Positions 14,608-14,997 of a DNA stretch of 14,997 nucleotides are shown piece after piece. The notes under the pieces were generated by a model. The model was not told the origin of the DNA. It saw only the letters and a program-made list of their open reading frames with translations, and ran no database searches. Numbering within the stretch: position 1 is the stretch's first letter; each line of letters begins with the position of its first letter. Source of the DNA: Prevotellaceae bacterium UBA6858 (GTDB taxonomy: Bacteria > Bacteroidota > Bacteroidia > Bacteroidales > Bacteroidaceae); NCBI GenBank assembly GCA_002451695.1, contig DKDC01000026.1:31920-46916 (forward strand), given 5' to 3'. A program made the position numbers and the translations under genes.

Positions 14608-14615
14608 CAAAGATA
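14608..14615 (-). promoter_or_regulatory. Bacteroides-type -7 promoter box for the large hydrolase gene
   Basis: The minus strand reads TATCTTTG, matching TAnnTTTG, and predicts a start near 14600 and a leader of about 80 bases. The upstream TTG (14644-14646) is too far for a standard -33 box. The long leader is unlike the 18-28 base leaders elsewhere in the window. I see no obvious riboswitch in it. Confidence 0.5.
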
Positions 14616-14774
14616 CGAAAACCGCACGAAAACCGCGCAGTTTCAATACATCAAAACGCAGTCAGTCATAAGTTTTTCCTTTGCGGCGTATTGCGCAAGT
14701 CCGAACAGCGCGGATTTTGCGATGCAGCGGCGGTGGTTTTCTTGTTTTGCGGTGCGGCTTGGGCGGCGGCGCGA

Positions 14775-14795
14775 AGGGCGTATGCCATACGCCCC
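14775..14795. repeat. Short palindrome GGGCGTATG-C-CATACGCCC
   Basis: GGGCGTATG (14776-14784) and CATACGCCC (14786-14794) form a perfect 19-base odd palindrome flanked by A and C. It shares its heart with the hairpin at 4105-4136. It could be a REP-like dispersed palindrome. No gene is credible in the rest of 14520-14997, which holds only the hydrolase promoter and repeat copy D. Confidence 0.5.
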
Positions 14796-14858
14796 TACAT
14801 ATATACCGTTGCAATCAACAACCAACATACATCGTTTATATAATTCCCGCAAAAGCAA

Positions 14859-14997
14859 AACGGTTGTCTTTTCCCCAATGCCCCGAAAACTATATTTGAT
14901 GTAGGAAAAACTACATAGGACGTACAAAAAATTATATCAGACATAATTTTCGCCCCTTATAACGCTTTGAAAAGCAAACCGTTACAACAAATTTCCT
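14859..14997 (+). repeat. Dispersed foldback repeat, copy D (runs off the window edge)
   Basis: The outer arms AACGGTTGTCTTTTC (14859-14873) and GAAAAGCAAACCGTT (14969-14983) are inverted with 13 of 15 positions matching. Further in, GCCCCGAAAA faces TTTTCGCCCC. Units CTACATAGGAC (14911) and TTATATCAGAC (14932) are 21 bases apart. The core AATTAT-ATCAGAC-ATAATT (14930-14948) is identical to copy C. A second small hairpin ATGTAG-GAAAAA-CTACAT lies at 14899-14916. The CTACATCAGACC unit that follows the core in copies A, B and C is missing. The right end may continue past the window. Confidence 0.75.

Overview
The window looks like chromosomal DNA from a Bacteroidota bacterium, most likely order Bacteroidales. 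Four promoter-like sites match the Bacteroides-type -7 box TAnnTTTG, usually with no Shine-Dalgarno sequence before the start codons. Several families are also typical of that phylum: a DUF4252 protein behind an ECF sigma/anti-sigma pair, a six-helix membrane LuxR-type regulator, a long LptF/LptG permease next to ribBA, and a secreted GH-A-clan hydrolase. I cannot name the genus. There are no rRNA, tRNA, transposase or integrase genes. The only CRISPR-related sign is one solitary, very tentative repeat-like segment.

Layout. (1) 134-1210 (-) encodes a membrane-bound LuxR-type regulator. It is divergent from a two-gene unit of a RidA deaminase (1389-1766) and a LOG-type nucleotide phosphoribohydrolase (1763-2293). 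(2) 2403-3893 (+) is a tightly overlapping operon of ECF sigma factor, probable one-helix anti-sigma factor and secreted DUF4252 protein. It has an ECF-style promoter that overlaps a large inverted repeat. (3) 4158-5607 (-) is a two-gene unit of a secreted nucleoside-hydrolase-like protein and a DoxX membrane protein. It converges on region 2 across two strong hairpins. (4) 6057-11367 (+) is a housekeeping operon: LptF/LptG-family permease, RibBA (riboflavin), a Bax-inhibitor-1-like membrane protein and an aspartate aminotransferase, closed by a clear terminator. (5) 11871-14519 (-) is one large secreted glycoside-hydrolase-like protein with its own promoter and terminator.

The most unusual signal is non-coding. 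Four related intergenic elements lie at 1-141, 5748-5905, 11490-11723 and 14859-14997, at or near the edges of these gene blocks. They share an 11-base motif (consensus CTACATCAGAC) repeated at exactly 21-base steps, and long arms that can fold back on each other. The copy at 11490 is nearly a complete palindrome of about 195 bases. Its 7-base tip (ATCAGAC) is found inverted (GTCTGAT) in the copy at position 1. I do not recognise the family. It behaves like a miniature foldback element or a structured bidirectional transcription barrier.

The second notable item is the 882-residue hydrolase. It appears to be three tandem copies of one (beta/alpha)8 glycosidase barrel. Only the first keeps both catalytic glutamates; the other two have lost both, which suggests carbohydrate-binding pseudo-enzyme domains.
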